Below the pieces are notes generated by a model. That model was not told where the DNA came from and made no database searches. It was given only the letters and a program-made list of their open reading frames with translations. Positions 41,650 through 51,091 of a stretch of 64,000 nucleotides of DNA are shown here, one piece after another. The translations under genes were made by a program, and so were the position numbers. How positions within the stretch are numbered: the first letter of the stretch is position 1; each line of letters opens with the position of its first letter. This DNA comes from Petrotoga mobilis SJ95 (GTDB lineage: Bacteria > Thermotogota > Thermotogae > Petrotogales > Petrotogaceae): assembly GCF_000018605.1 (NCBI RefSeq), contig NC_010003.1, positions 658,501-722,500 on the forward strand, read 5' to 3'.

Positions 41650-42906
41650 GTGAAAAACAAAAGAATAAGTGAGAAAGAAGAGAAAAAAATTATGAAAAGC
41701 ATAGAGAATATCGATTTTGAAGATGCCGAAAAAGACGGAGATACCGTTAAAGTAAAAGTGAAAAAGTCCCACGAAGAAGCAAAATCAGTAGATACTTTCA
41801 TTTCATTATTAATAAATAAAGCAAAGAACAAAGGCAATAAATTATCTTATTCCGATATTGATCATGCGATCCCTACAGATTTATCGGAAGAAATTGACAG
41901 TGATTACATAGAAAAGATTTACGAGGCTTTGGAAGCAGAAGGTATAGAAATTTTAGAAGAAGAAGTTGAAGAAGAAGAGAAAGATGCCTTAAATGAAACG
42001 GAATATGAAAATGAAGAGGTTGAAGAGTTATTTTCGGATACAGAGCTTAAAATGTATGACAATATTTCTTTAGGTGATCCTATAAAAATATACCTCAAAG
42101 AAATAAGCAAAGTTGAGCTTTTAAGTCCTTCCAGAGAAAGGCAACTAGCAAGACGAGCTCAAAAAGGTGATCAGAAAGCCAGAGACGAACTGATAAAGGC
42201 AAATTTAAGGTTAGTTATCAGTATAGCCAAAAGGTACACGGGTAGAGGGTTGACTTTTTTGGATTTGATCCAAGAGGGAAATATCGGATTGATAAAGGCT
42301 GTAGACAAATTTGACTGGAGAAAAGGTTTCAAATTCTCAACCTATGCAACATGGTGGATTAGACAGGCAATTACCAGAGCCATAGCTGATCAAGCAAGAA
42401 CGATTAGAATCCCTGTTCATTTAGTTGAGACTATAAACAGAATGAACAAAGTTATCAGAGAGTATTTACAAGAAAACGGAGATTATCCTTCAGCACAAGA
42501 ACTTGCAGAAATTCTAGATAAACCAGAAGATAAGATTAATGAAATCCTAATGAGTGCAAAAGATGTACTTTCTTTAAACTCACCTATATCTAGCGGTAAT
42601 GGTGATGATGAAGAATCTGAAACAGGAGATTTTATTAGTACCGAAGAAACAACCCCGGAAGAAGAAGCTCAAAAAATGATTATGAAAGAAAGACTGGAGG
42701 AAGTTCTTGACACCTTAAACTCTAAAGAAGCGTTGGTTTTGAAAATGAGATATGGATTTTTAGATGGCAAACAAAAGACACTAGAAGAAGTTGGACAGTT
42801 CTTTAACGTCACAAGAGAAAGAATAAGGCAGATAGAAACTAAGGCGTTGAGGAAATTGAGACATCCAAACAGAGTAGCACAACTAAAAGATATTGTAGAA
42901 AGTTAA
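41650..42906 (+). CDS. rpoD: RNA polymerase sigma factor, RpoD/SigA type (second copy)
   Basis: Primary-type sigma-70 of 418 residues. A region 1.1-like N-terminus ([20 protein letters not shown]) is followed by an acidic linker, then [21 protein letters not shown] (1.2) and [20 protein letters not shown] with [18 protein letters not shown] (2.1-2.2). Next come [20 protein letters not shown] (2.3-2.4), region 3, and the region 4 [22 protein letters not shown]. It is closer to consensus than the copy at 2342-3616 (TYATWW retained), so it may be the housekeeping factor. GTG start, 6 bases after AAAGGAGGG. Followed at once by a terminator. Confidence 0.94.
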   Translation: MKNKRISEKEEKKIMKSIENIDFEDAEKDGDTVKVKVKKSHEEAKSVDTFISLLINKAKNKGNKLSYSDIDHAIPTDLSEEIDSDYIEKIYEALEAEGIEILEEEVEEEEKDALNETEYENEEVEELFSDTELKMYDNISLGDPIKIYLKEISKVELLSPSRERQLARRAQKGDQKARDELIKANLRLVISIAKRYTGRGLTFLDLIQEGNIGLIKAVDKFDWRKGFKFSTYATWWIRQAITRAIADQARTIRIPVHLVETINRMNKVIREYLQENGDYPSAQELAEILDKPEDKINEILMSAKDVLSLNSPISSGNGDDEESETGDFISTEETTPEEEAQKMIMKERLEEVLDTLNSKEALVLKMRYGFLDGKQKTLEEVGQFFNVTRERIRQIETKALRKLRHPNRVAQLKDIVES

Positions 42907-42907
42907 G

Positions 42908-42938
42908 AAAAAAGCCGCCTCGCTGAGGCGGTTTTTTA
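42908..42938. terminator. Bidirectional terminator after the second rpoD
   Basis: CCGCCTC (42915-42921), GCT loop, GAGGCGG (42925-42931), flanked by A6 and T6, between convergent genes. Confidence 0.93.
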
Positions 42939-43319
42939 ATTTTTACTTGTTTCCACCATTATACATTTGATAAAAGAATACTCTACGTTTGGCAATTTTT
43001 CCAAATATTCTTCGATTTCGTCTGATTCTGCACCAGGTTGAAACCAAAATCTTCTAAATCCTTCTTCGTATGCTTCCTTAACAGCTGTTATTCCAATTTT
43101 AGCGGGAACGACAAAAACAATTAAATCTATTCCTTCTTTAGGCAGATCTTTTACAGAAGCATATGTTTCTATTCCTTCAATTTTGTTATACTTTGGATTA
43201 ATTGGATAAAGTGTATAACCTTTATCTTTTAAATTTTTCAACACTTTATATCCATATTTTTCTTTATTGGTGGTTGCTCCAATTATAGCAATATTTTTTA
43301 TATTTTTTAGATCTATCAA
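42936..43319 (-). CDS. CoA-binding domain protein (YccU-like)
   Basis: Small Rossmann-fold protein of 127 residues of the CoA_binding_2 family: NIAIIGATTNKEKYGYKVLKNL, YTLYPINPKYNKIEG, VKDLPKEGIDLIVFVVPAK, then FWFQPGAES. Members bind CoA or nucleotides; the cellular role is unsettled. I choose the TTG at 43319 because AAGGAGG lies 7 bases before it. The frame is open further upstream into sufU, but that part does not belong to the family. It is the last gene of the suf transcript. Confidence 0.85.
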   Translation of the reverse strand: MIDLKNIKNIAIIGATTNKEKYGYKVLKNLKDKGYTLYPINPKYNKIEGIETYASVKDLPKEGIDLIVFVVPAKIGITAVKEAYEEGFRRFWFQPGAESDEIEEYLEKLPNVEYSFIKCIMVETSKN

Positions 43320-43344
43320 AACAAGTCCTCCTTGTTGTTTAAGT

Positions 43345-43776
43345 TCAGATATTTTTCCCATTGAGGGCGTCATCCAATGTATGCCAAGCAAGGGTGAAGC
43401 ATTTAGTTCTCATAGGAAATTTGGAGATATCAGAAAAAATTTCTATTCCATCTACTAATTCTTTATCAAACTCCTTGCCTTGTGACATCTTTATAATTTC
43501 TTGAAAAATTTTATTTGCCTCGTCTACTGTTTTTCCTTCAAGGTATTCACACATCATCGATGCACTTGCCTGACTTATAATACAGCCATGACCTGTGAAA
43601 GTAATTTCCTTTATTATATTATCTTCTACTTTTAAATAAAGGGTTATCTCGTCTCCACAAGATAAATTTTTCCCTTCAGCTTTCTTAGCGTTTTGTATCT
43701 CTTTTTTGTACCTCTCATTTTTTGCATAATCTAATATTATATCAGAGTAAAGTTCTTCTAAACCTATTTTAACCAC
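43345..43776 (-). CDS. sufU: SufU iron-sulfur assembly protein (NifU/IscU-like)
   Basis: SufU-type protein of 143 residues. It receives sulfur from SufS and in Gram-positive-type systems is a zinc-dependent sulfurtransferase. The three conserved cysteines are in LSCGDE (Cys40), GHGCIISQASASMM (Cys65) and RTKCFTLAW (Cys126). The insert before the last Cys, typical of SufU rather than IscU, is present. I favour GTG 43776 with AAAAAGG 7 bases upstream; TTG 43782 is also open. It overlaps the end of sufS. Confidence 0.92.
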   Translation of the reverse strand: MVKIGLEELYSDIILDYAKNERYKKEIQNAKKAEGKNLSCGDEITLYLKVEDNIIKEITFTGHGCIISQASASMMCEYLEGKTVDEANKIFQEIIKMSQGKEFDKELVDGIEIFSDISKFPMRTKCFTLAWHTLDDALNGKNI

Positions 43777-44990
43777 TCCCAAACCTTTTTTAATCCTTCA
43801 CATAATTTATCAACATCTTCTTCTTCGTTATACAAATAGAAGCTTACCCTACAAGTGGCGGTTGTACCAAACTCTTTCATCAATGGCTGTGCACAATGAT
43901 GACCGCTTCTAATGGCTATTCCAGTCAAATCGTTCAACATATGCGCTACATCGTGTGGATGAACACCTTTCATATTGAAGGATATTATTGACTGCTGCGT
44001 TTCGTCTTGAGGGCCGAATATTTCTAAAAAATCTAACTCTTTTAATTTTTTCAATGCATAAGAGGTGAGTTGTTTATCATGTTCTTGAATATTATCCATG
44101 CCAATACTTTCAAGTATTTCTATGGCTTTAGCTAATCCTACGGCTCCGTCAACGTTTGGAGTTCCCGCCTCAAATTTGTAAGGCAACACGTTAAAAGTAG
44201 TTCCATCGGTAGAAACTTTATCGATCATTTCTCCCCCAAACAAAAAAGGGGTCATCATGTTTAAATACTTTCTTTTACCATACAACACACCTATTCCCGT
44301 GGGTCCAAGCATCTTATGGCCAGAAAAGGCTATAAAATCACAATCCATTTTTTTTACATCGATAGGAAGGTGAGGTACAGCTTGAGCCCCATCCACAACA
44401 ATAATTACATCTTGTCTGATATTTCTAATTTGTTTTATTAAAGTATTAACTGGAATAAGTTGACCGGTAACGTTTGACAAAGCGGTAATACTTACTAACC
44501 TCGTTTTATTTGTAATATGCTTGAGAAAATCAGATAAATCAAAAATCCCACTTTTAGCGGGATAGTATTTTATCTTTAAATTAAAAATTTTGGCTATTTG
44601 CTGCCAGGGAACAAAGTTTGCATGATGTTCTATTGTAGATATCAAAATTTCGTCATCAGATTGCAAAATATTTGAAACTGCAACGGAATAAGCTATAAGA
44701 TTAAGAGATTCAGTCGCACCTTTTGTAAAAATAACTTCTTCGGCTTCAGCGTTTATGAAATTTGCAACTTCACTTCTTGCATCTTCATAATACTGAGTCG
44801 CTTCAGCTGCTAAGGTATGTGTTGATCTATGGACGTTGGAATGATGGTTGAGGCTGTATTCATTTACAGCATCCATAACTTCTTTTGGCCTTAACGTGGT
44901 GGCAGCATTGTCAAGATAGACCAATTTATGCCCATTTATTTTTCTTTTTAAAGCTGGAAATATCTCCTCATATTCTTTGGAAGATAACAT
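43764..44990 (-). CDS. sufS: Cysteine desulfurase SufS
   Basis: PLP enzyme of 408 residues that removes sulfur from cysteine for Fe-S cluster assembly. Seen are NAATTLRPKEVMDAVNEY, TKGATESLNLIAYS, the PLP lysine in AFSGHKMLGPTGIGVLYG and the active-site Cys in RSGHHCAQPLMKEFG with the short SufS-type loop. ATG start overlaps the end of sufD by 23 bases. Operon order on the minus strand is C-B-D-S-U. Confidence 0.95.
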   Translation of the reverse strand: MLSSKEYEEIFPALKRKINGHKLVYLDNAATTLRPKEVMDAVNEYSLNHHSNVHRSTHTLAAEATQYYEDARSEVANFINAEAEEVIFTKGATESLNLIAYSVAVSNILQSDDEILISTIEHHANFVPWQQIAKIFNLKIKYYPAKSGIFDLSDFLKHITNKTRLVSITALSNVTGQLIPVNTLIKQIRNIRQDVIIVVDGAQAVPHLPIDVKKMDCDFIAFSGHKMLGPTGIGVLYGKRKYLNMMTPFLFGGEMIDKVSTDGTTFNVLPYKFEAGTPNVDGAVGLAKAIEILESIGMDNIQEHDKQLTSYALKKLKELDFLEIFGPQDETQQSIISFNMKGVHPHDVAHMLNDLTGIAIRSGHHCAQPLMKEFGTTATCRVSFYLYNEEEDVDKLCEGLKKVWEWLK

Positions 44991-46185
44991 CTTTTACCAC
45001 CTGACTCATCCCTTCATCAAAAACTTTAATTCTGTCTATAGCGGATTCAAACAAACCTGAAGAGATTAATTTTTTTGCTTCTTCCAAAGAGAATCCACGA
45101 GTCATCAGATAGTATAATTTTTCCTTTTCAATAGTGCCCACCGTAGCAGCATGTGCTGCATTTACCTCATTTTCATCTACCAACAAACTGGGGAACGCTT
45201 CTGCTTTGGCTTTTTCAGAAAGGGTTAAAGTGTACTCTGATTCGGACGCATTAGCTTCCTTTGCACCTTTTTTCAAGTCAAGAAAACCCCTGAATATCGC
45301 CTTTGATTCATCTTTTATAACGCCTTTGGCATCGATTGCTCCAGTTGTCTCAGGTGAATAGAACCTCATTAAATAAAGCATATCAATAACGTTATCCTTA
45401 TCTCCCAAAAAATAAGGATATAAATGAGCCTGTGCGCCTTCGCCGGCAAGTCTGAACACAATATGTGGGGAGGTAATTCTTCCACCAATATTTATATCAA
45501 CGACTTCAACATTTCCATTTTTTTGCACTTCAATAAGGGTGTTATCAATGCTTAAACTGTCATCGTTACATAAATTTATATTTATCAGTTCTAAAGAAGC
45601 ATTTTCCTTTACTACTATTCTATTTGAAGTCGTTCTAAATAACTTTTCATTTTTGCTGGGCATTAAATACCTAATTACTGTGGCTTTAGAGAATGGACTT
45701 ATGTTATAAACTGAGGTCTCGTATATTGGGAACTTCCAATCATACGTTAAAATAATCGGTTCTCTTTCTTCTCCTTCGTTGGTTTTTAGATAAAAACCTG
45801 TATTAGAAAAAGCTTCAGCCATCAACAAAAATTTTCTATGAGCACCTTCAAAATCGTATTTGGCTAAGATTTCTATTCCATCCTGGTCGATTCCATTCAA
45901 CCCTAATATCTTTCCTTTTGAGCTAACAGGAACAAAGGAAACGTATTTATCTGGCTCATACCCATTTAATTTAGTTCTTTTCCATTTAGGGAAACCCCAA
46001 TTTTTGTAAGCTTCGTATCTATAATTTTTGAAAGTTTTTAACAATTCATTAGAAATGTGTTCCAAGGATGCTTGAAATTCGTAATCCCCGTAATCTCTTT
46101 TTGGTGTAATTTGGGGAATTTGCCATTCAACCGCTTTTAGATCTTTATGCCTCATATCTATAGGTTTCTCAAAAATTGTCTCCAT
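44968..46185 (-). CDS. sufD: Fe-S cluster assembly protein SufD
   Basis: Scaffold-complex subunit of 405 residues, partner of SufB and SufC. The C-terminal SufBD beta-helix domain is clear (GAIDAKGVIKDESKAIFRGF, SEYTLTLSEKAKAEAFPSLL, EVNAAHAATVGTIEKEKLYY and LMTRGFSLEEAKKLI). The N-terminal half is more divergent, usual for SufD. ATG start after AAGGAGTG. 40 bases separate it from sufB. Confidence 0.93.
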   Translation of the reverse strand: METIFEKPIDMRHKDLKAVEWQIPQITPKRDYGDYEFQASLEHISNELLKTFKNYRYEAYKNWGFPKWKRTKLNGYEPDKYVSFVPVSSKGKILGLNGIDQDGIEILAKYDFEGAHRKFLLMAEAFSNTGFYLKTNEGEEREPIILTYDWKFPIYETSVYNISPFSKATVIRYLMPSKNEKLFRTTSNRIVVKENASLELININLCNDDSLSIDNTLIEVQKNGNVEVVDINIGGRITSPHIVFRLAGEGAQAHLYPYFLGDKDNVIDMLYLMRFYSPETTGAIDAKGVIKDESKAIFRGFLDLKKGAKEANASESEYTLTLSEKAKAEAFPSLLVDENEVNAAHAATVGTIEKEKLYYLMTRGFSLEEAKKLISSGLFESAIDRIKVFDEGMSQVVKDVIFQRI

Positions 46186-46225
46186 GGTTGTTCACTCCTT
46201 GTTATAACTATTTCGATCAAAAATG

Positions 46226-47641
46226 TTATCCTATGCTTGATTCTACTTCTAAATTAATTAATCTGTTCAATTCAATAGCGTACTCTAATGGAAGCTCTTT
46301 TGCAAAAGGCTCTACAAAACCTCTAACCACCATGGCTTTAGCCTCAGCTTCACTTAACCCTCTACTCATCAAATAGTAAATCTGCTCTTCTTTGATTCTA
46401 CCTATGCGAGCTTCATGTCCAACATCTGCATCATCAGTGTAAACCTCAATAAGAGGCACCGTATCACTTTTAGATTCATTATCAAGCATCAATGCTTGAC
46501 AAGATACTGAAGCTTTTGCACCTTTGGCGTTTTCTCCTACTTTCAACCATCCTCTGTAAAAAGCCCAACCACCACCGATACTTATACTTCGAGCATCGAC
46601 ATTTGCACTGGTATATGGCGCGAACATGAAAACTTTTGATCCTGAATCCATGTGTTGGTTTGGCCCGGCATAAGTGATCGCCTTAGTTTCCGTTTTCGCT
46701 CCTTTGCCTTTGAGTATTGAAGATGGGTATATCATCGTTTTATGACTACCCAAAGAGCCTGATACCCACTCCATTATACCATCTTCATCAACTATTGCTC
46801 TTTTTGTATTCAAATTGTATGTATTTTTGCTCCAATTCTGAATCGTTGCATATTTTACCCTGGCGCCTTTTTTTACATATATTTCTACCATCCCTGCATG
46901 GAGGTTTGTTATTTCATAATAAGGAGCAGAACAACCTTCTATGAATGCCACCTCGCTACCTTCATCGGCAACGATTATCGTATGCTCCATTTGCCCCATT
47001 CCCGGGTTATTCATCCTAAAATAGGCTTGAAGTGGCAATGGAACCTTTACACCTTTTGGAATGTATAAAAATGTTCCTCCACTCCATACGGCACCATGTA
47101 AAGCAGCATATTTGTGGTTTGTAGGAGCTACTGCCTTCATGAAATACTCTTTAACTAAATCCGGGTATTCTTTAACGGCACTTTCCATATTTAAAAATAT
47201 TACTCCCAAATTTTCAAGTTCTTTTTTTATGTTTTGATAAACGATTTCCGAGTCGTACTGCGCTCCAACACCAGCCAATGCCTTTTTCTCTGCCTCTGGA
47301 ATTCCTAGTTTATCGAAAGTATCCTTTATTTCCGCAGGGACGTCATCCCACGATCCGGATGTTTTTCCCCTTGGCCTAATGTATGCAACAATTTTACTTA
47401 CATCTAAGTCAGAAACATCAACCCCGAATCGAGGATCCCTCCACGTGTTAAATATATGTAAAGATTTTAAACGTAAATCTCTCATCCAGGTAGGTTCTTC
47501 TTTTTGTTCGGATATTTCTTGAACTACCTTTTCGTTTAAACCCGGAATAGTTTTGTAAACATACGTCTCGGGATTTTTAAAATCGAATTTGCTCTGGTCT
47601 ACCAATAAATCTTCTATGTTAACATTTTCATTTTTAGCCAT
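46226..47641 (-). CDS. sufB: Fe-S cluster assembly protein SufB
   Basis: Core scaffold subunit of 471 residues that assembles a nascent Fe-S cluster in the SufBC2D complex. Motifs are VWSGGTFLYIPKGVKVPLPL, FIEGCSAPYY, LHAGMVEIYVKKGARVKYAT, MEWVSGSLGSHKTMIYPS and SDTVPLIEVYTDDADVGHEA, ending with LMSRGLSEAEAKAMVVRGF. Length is typical. ATG start 4 bases after sufC. Confidence 0.96.
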   Translation of the reverse strand: MAKNENVNIEDLLVDQSKFDFKNPETYVYKTIPGLNEKVVQEISEQKEEPTWMRDLRLKSLHIFNTWRDPRFGVDVSDLDVSKIVAYIRPRGKTSGSWDDVPAEIKDTFDKLGIPEAEKKALAGVGAQYDSEIVYQNIKKELENLGVIFLNMESAVKEYPDLVKEYFMKAVAPTNHKYAALHGAVWSGGTFLYIPKGVKVPLPLQAYFRMNNPGMGQMEHTIIVADEGSEVAFIEGCSAPYYEITNLHAGMVEIYVKKGARVKYATIQNWSKNTYNLNTKRAIVDEDGIMEWVSGSLGSHKTMIYPSSILKGKGAKTETKAITYAGPNQHMDSGSKVFMFAPYTSANVDARSISIGGGWAFYRGWLKVGENAKGAKASVSCQALMLDNESKSDTVPLIEVYTDDADVGHEARIGRIKEEQIYYLMSRGLSEAEAKAMVVRGFVEPFAKELPLEYAIELNRLINLEVESSIG

Positions 47642-47645
47642 AATT

Positions 47646-48419
47646 TCACTCCTCAGAAATAGTTATTCCCATTTCTTGCTCCAACGTTGAGTAACCGTTT
47701 TCCTCTATCTCTTTAGCTAATTCTTCTGATCCTGTTTTAACTATTTTCCCGTCTATATATATATGTACGTAATCAGGAACAACAAAGTTCAAGATTCTTT
47801 GATAGTGTGTAATGAGTAATACTCCCATATTACCAGTTTTTACTCTGTTGATGTTTTCTGCAACTATCCTCAGAGCATCAATATCTAAACCGGAATCTAT
47901 CTCATCCAATATACTCAATTTTGGTTTAAGAAAACCCATTTGAAGTATTTCACTTTTTTTCTTTTCACCACCAGAAAACCCAGTATTAATATATCTCTCC
48001 AGAAATTCTCCGTTGAGATCTAAATTTTGGGATAACTGGGATATTACTTTATTTAATTCCAATAGTGTAATTTTATCCTCTTTATGGATGTTTCTGAAGG
48101 AATTAATCAAGAATTGTCTCATCTTTATTCCTTCAACCTCTTCAGGAGTTTGAAAAGACATAAACAAACCTAATTTAGCCCTTTCATCTGTAGAAAGATC
48201 TATAATAGATTGCCCTTCGAATAAGATATCTCCTGAAGTAACTTGATACTTTGGATTTCCCATGATAACATGGGCTAATGTAGATTTTCCAGACCCATTT
48301 GGCCCCATTAATGCATGTATCTCACCCTTATTTATAGTTAAGTTAACACCTTTTAATATTTCAACATCTTCATCTCTGACTTTTGCCCTTAAATCCTGTA
48401 TTTCTAAAAGAGCTGACAT
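47646..48419 (-). CDS. sufC: Fe-S cluster assembly ATPase SufC
   Basis: ABC-type ATPase of 257 residues that powers the SufBCD scaffold; not a transporter. Walker A GPNGSGKST, Q-loop SFQTPEEVEG, the SufC-type signature GFSGGEKKKSEILQM and Walker B LSILDEIDSGLDIDAL are all present. It is the first gene of the suf operon, 53 bases from the -10 of a good promoter. Confidence 0.96.
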   Translation of the reverse strand: MSALLEIQDLRAKVRDEDVEILKGVNLTINKGEIHALMGPNGSGKSTLAHVIMGNPKYQVTSGDILFEGQSIIDLSTDERAKLGLFMSFQTPEEVEGIKMRQFLINSFRNIHKEDKITLLELNKVISQLSQNLDLNGEFLERYINTGFSGGEKKKSEILQMGFLKPKLSILDEIDSGLDIDALRIVAENINRVKTGNMGVLLITHYQRILNFVVPDYVHIYIDGKIVKTGSEELAKEIEENGYSTLEQEMGITISEE

Positions 48420-48471
48420 CCCTTTTCCTCCTTCTAATTAGCAATGTTATTTTGTGCATACTTTACTTTAA

Positions 48472-48501
48472 ATTCTACCATATTAGTCAACTTTAAGTCA
48501 A
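48472..48501 (-). promoter_or_regulatory. Promoter of the suf operon
   Basis: Minus strand TTGACT (48501-48496), 18-base spacer, TAGAAT (48477-48472). No regulator site such as an IscR box was recognised. Confidence 0.6.
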
Positions 48502-48593
48502 GAAAAATTCTACAAAAAACAGTACCTTAAACAACACTTAAAGTTTAAACCAGAATCTCCATAATTAGTTAAGTTTCAACATATTTTAAAATA

Positions 48594-49496
48594 CTAAATG
48601 ATCCCTCTTATTTCCTCTAAAGTTGAAATCCCTTCTTTTTGTAAATATTCTTCTATACCTTCAATTATTTCAGCACAAGCATTGGGATTTATAAAATTAG
48701 CAGTGCCTACTTGCACAGCCCACGCACCTGCCATTATATACTCAATCGCATCTCTATAATCCATAATTCCCCCAATACCTATAATAGGAACATCAACAGC
48801 TTTTGAAACTTCATACACCATTCTTAAAGCAATAGGTTTTATACAAGGCCCTGATAGACCCGCAGTTATATTATCAAAAATGGCTTTTTTCTTGCTTATA
48901 TCTATCGCTAAGGCAGGAAAAGTGTTTACAAGTGATAGTGCGTCTGCTCCTGCTTCAACGCAACTTTCAGCCATTTCAACGATATTTTCAGCACTTGGAG
49001 ATAATTTTACTATTAGGGGCTTTTGGCAAACTTTTCTAACTTGTGTTACAACGTTGCTAGCTATTTCTGCCTTTGTACCGAAAGAAATGCCTCCTTCTTT
49101 AACGTTGGGGCAGGAAATATTCAGCTCTATCATATCAATATCGGTTTGGTTTAGCTTTTCAACAGAAATAACGTATTCATCGATCGTATTTCCACTTACA
49201 TTGGCAATTATCACCGTATCTTGGCTGTTTAAGAAAGGAAGCTCTTCTTCAATAAACGCGTCTATACCGGGATTTTGTAAACCAATACTGTTCATTATGC
49301 CACCTATGGTTTCATGAATCCGTACACCTTTATTTCCTTCTCTTTCCCTTAAAGTTAGCCCTTTGGTGGCTAATCCACCTAATTTGGAGATGGGGAAGTA
49401 TTCTAAAAACTCCCTACCAAAACCAAAAGTCCCAGAAGCAGCTATTACAGGATTTTTAAACTCTACTCCAGCTATGTTCACTTTGGTATCAATCAT
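48594..49496 (-). CDS. pyrD: Dihydroorotate dehydrogenase B, catalytic subunit
   Basis: Class 1B dihydroorotate dehydrogenase of 300 residues, FMN-dependent, using PyrK to pass electrons to NAD+. Motifs include EFKNPVIAASGTFGFGREF, IELNISCPNVKEGG (catalytic Cys in the class 1 loop), VKLSPSAENIVEMA, and GIGGIMDYRDAIEYIMAGA. The ATG at 49496 is chosen because GGGAGG lies 9 bases before it; the frame is open 24 bases further. It overlaps pyrK by 8 bases. Last gene of a pyrC-F-K-D operon. Confidence 0.95.
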   Translation of the reverse strand: MIDTKVNIAGVEFKNPVIAASGTFGFGREFLEYFPISKLGGLATKGLTLREREGNKGVRIHETIGGIMNSIGLQNPGIDAFIEEELPFLNSQDTVIIANVSGNTIDEYVISVEKLNQTDIDMIELNISCPNVKEGGISFGTKAEIASNVVTQVRKVCQKPLIVKLSPSAENIVEMAESCVEAGADALSLVNTFPALAIDISKKKAIFDNITAGLSGPCIKPIALRMVYEVSKAVDVPIIGIGGIMDYRDAIEYIMAGAWAVQVGTANFINPNACAEIIEGIEEYLQKEGISTLEEIRGII

Positions 49497-50229
49497 CAAA
49501 AAATACCTCCCTTCCCTCAAAAACGGGTCCCTCTTTACATACCCTTTTCATCCCAGATTTTGCCTTTATACTGCATCCCAAGCATGCTCCCATACCACAG
49601 GCCATGACACTTTCCATAGAGACAAAAACAGGAATCATATTTTCGCATTTTTCAACTACTTTTTTCATCATGGGAGAAGGACCGCAAGTGAAAACAACAT
49701 CATATTTTTCTGGTCTGAATATATCCGTTATGAAACCTTTTTGACCTGTAGAACCATCTTCAGTCGTTATATGGATCTTATCCACATACTTGTGTACGTA
49801 ATCCATATAATAAACTTCATTTGTAAATCCAGCATAAAAATCTATCTCTGTACTCAACTTTTTTGCCAAATAAATCATTGGAGGTATACCGATACCACCG
49901 GAAATTAAAGCAACCTTGCCATTCACATTCAAATTAAAACCGTTTCCCAAGGGACCTAAAACCTTTAACTTATCTTTTGGTTTTAGTTTGGATAGGTAAT
50001 TTGTTCCTCGTCCAACAATTTTGTACAAGAAAGTCACAACGTTTTCTTCTACATTGCATATACTAAAAGGTCTAGACAAAAGAGGATCCAGATCCCAACT
50101 ACGCAGCATATAAAACTGTCCAGGATCACCCAAACTGTCGTTGGATTCTAATTGAACTTTCAACTCGAATATATCTTTTGTGATTTCAGTATTAGAGGAA
50201 ATATCTACTTCCCTATACCCCCCTTTCAC
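49489..50229 (-). CDS. pyrK: Dihydroorotate dehydrogenase B, electron transfer subunit
   Basis: FAD/[2Fe-2S] subunit of 246 residues that links PyrD to NAD+. It has a flavin-binding segment (SRPFSICNVEENVVTFLYKI), GGIGIPPMIYLAKKL in the NAD domain, FTCGPSPMMKK, and the C-terminal cluster motif CGMGACLGCSIKAKSG followed by a distal Cys in KRVCKEG. GTG start within the end of pyrF (17-base overlap). Together with PyrD it forms the 1B-type heterotetramer. Confidence 0.93.
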   Translation of the reverse strand: MKGGYREVDISSNTEITKDIFELKVQLESNDSLGDPGQFYMLRSWDLDPLLSRPFSICNVEENVVTFLYKIVGRGTNYLSKLKPKDKLKVLGPLGNGFNLNVNGKVALISGGIGIPPMIYLAKKLSTEIDFYAGFTNEVYYMDYVHKYVDKIHITTEDGSTGQKGFITDIFRPEKYDVVFTCGPSPMMKKVVEKCENMIPVFVSMESVMACGMGACLGCSIKAKSGMKRVCKEGPVFEGREVFFDD

Positions 50230-51091
50230 TTTGAATATCCTCCCTCATGTCAAGTACGGCTTTTCTGGCATAATCTGCAAACCTTTGGTCCCCATCCTTG
50301 TAATTTTTATAAGCGGTAATTATTCCCCTTGAAGAGTTGATAACGCCGCCATTACCTTTGTTTAAATAAAGGGAAACGTCTTTCCCAGTAGCCCCTTGAT
50401 GACCGTATCCAGGAATCAAAAAGAACATGTTTTTGTATCTATTTCTAATTTCTTTTGCTTCCTCAATATGTGTTCCACCTACAACCGCACCTATTGAACT
50501 ATAACCACAACTCCCTCGGTACTTAACCCCTATTTCATTGAGTTTGTCTCCCACAATGTAATAAAGATATTCATCTTTTGGAGATACTTTCAAATACTGT
50601 ATGTCTTTGGCTCCTGGATTCGATGTTCTTAGAAGTACGAAGACTCCTTTTTCTCCACTTTCAATGTATTTAAGGTAAGGGGTTAAGGAATCAAAACCAA
50701 GATACGGATTCAGCGTTACAAAATCAACCTCAAACTCCCCTTCAAAATGAGCTTTAGCGTACATCTGAGCAGTGGATGAAATATCTCCTCTTTTTATATC
50801 CCCGATTGTTATCTTTTTTATACTTCTCAAATACTCTATCGTTTTTTTATACCCTAAAAGACCTTTTATGCCATATGCTTCATAATATGCTATTTGTAAT
50901 TTATAGACGGGTACCAAATCATATGTTTTGTCTATTATCTCTTTGTTGAATTCAAACAAAATTTCATCAATATCTTGATACTTTTCTTTTAAGTTAACCG
51001 GTATATAATCCAAATGGGTATCCAATCCTACACAAACATTCCCCTTTTTTTCAACCTCGTTGAATAATCTATCTATTATCAAATTTGACAC
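50213..51091 (-). CDS. pyrF: Orotidine 5'-phosphate decarboxylase (type 2)
   Basis: OMP decarboxylase of 292 residues, final step of UMP synthesis. VCVGLDTHLDYIP and the catalytic cluster in ITIGDIKRGDISSTAQMYAKA are seen, with FLIPGYGHQGATGKDV near the C-terminus. The length (about 290 rather than 230) and the DIKRGDI context place it in the long, type 2 subfamily. It overlaps pyrC by 23 bases. Confidence 0.94.
   Translation of the reverse strand: MSNLIIDRLFNEVEKKGNVCVGLDTHLDYIPVNLKEKYQDIDEILFEFNKEIIDKTYDLVPVYKLQIAYYEAYGIKGLLGYKKTIEYLRSIKKITIGDIKRGDISSTAQMYAKAHFEGEFEVDFVTLNPYLGFDSLTPYLKYIESGEKGVFVLLRTSNPGAKDIQYLKVSPKDEYLYYIVGDKLNEIGVKYRGSCGYSSIGAVVGGTHIEEAKEIRNRYKNMFFLIPGYGHQGATGKDVSLYLNKGNGGVINSSRGIITAYKNYKDGDQRFADYARKAVLDMREDIQSERGV

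Noticed and set aside
42936-43391. Longer start for the CoA-binding protein inside sufU
   Set aside because: The first 24 codons are outside the family and have no ribosome site, while TTG 43319 has AAGGAGG at ideal spacing.
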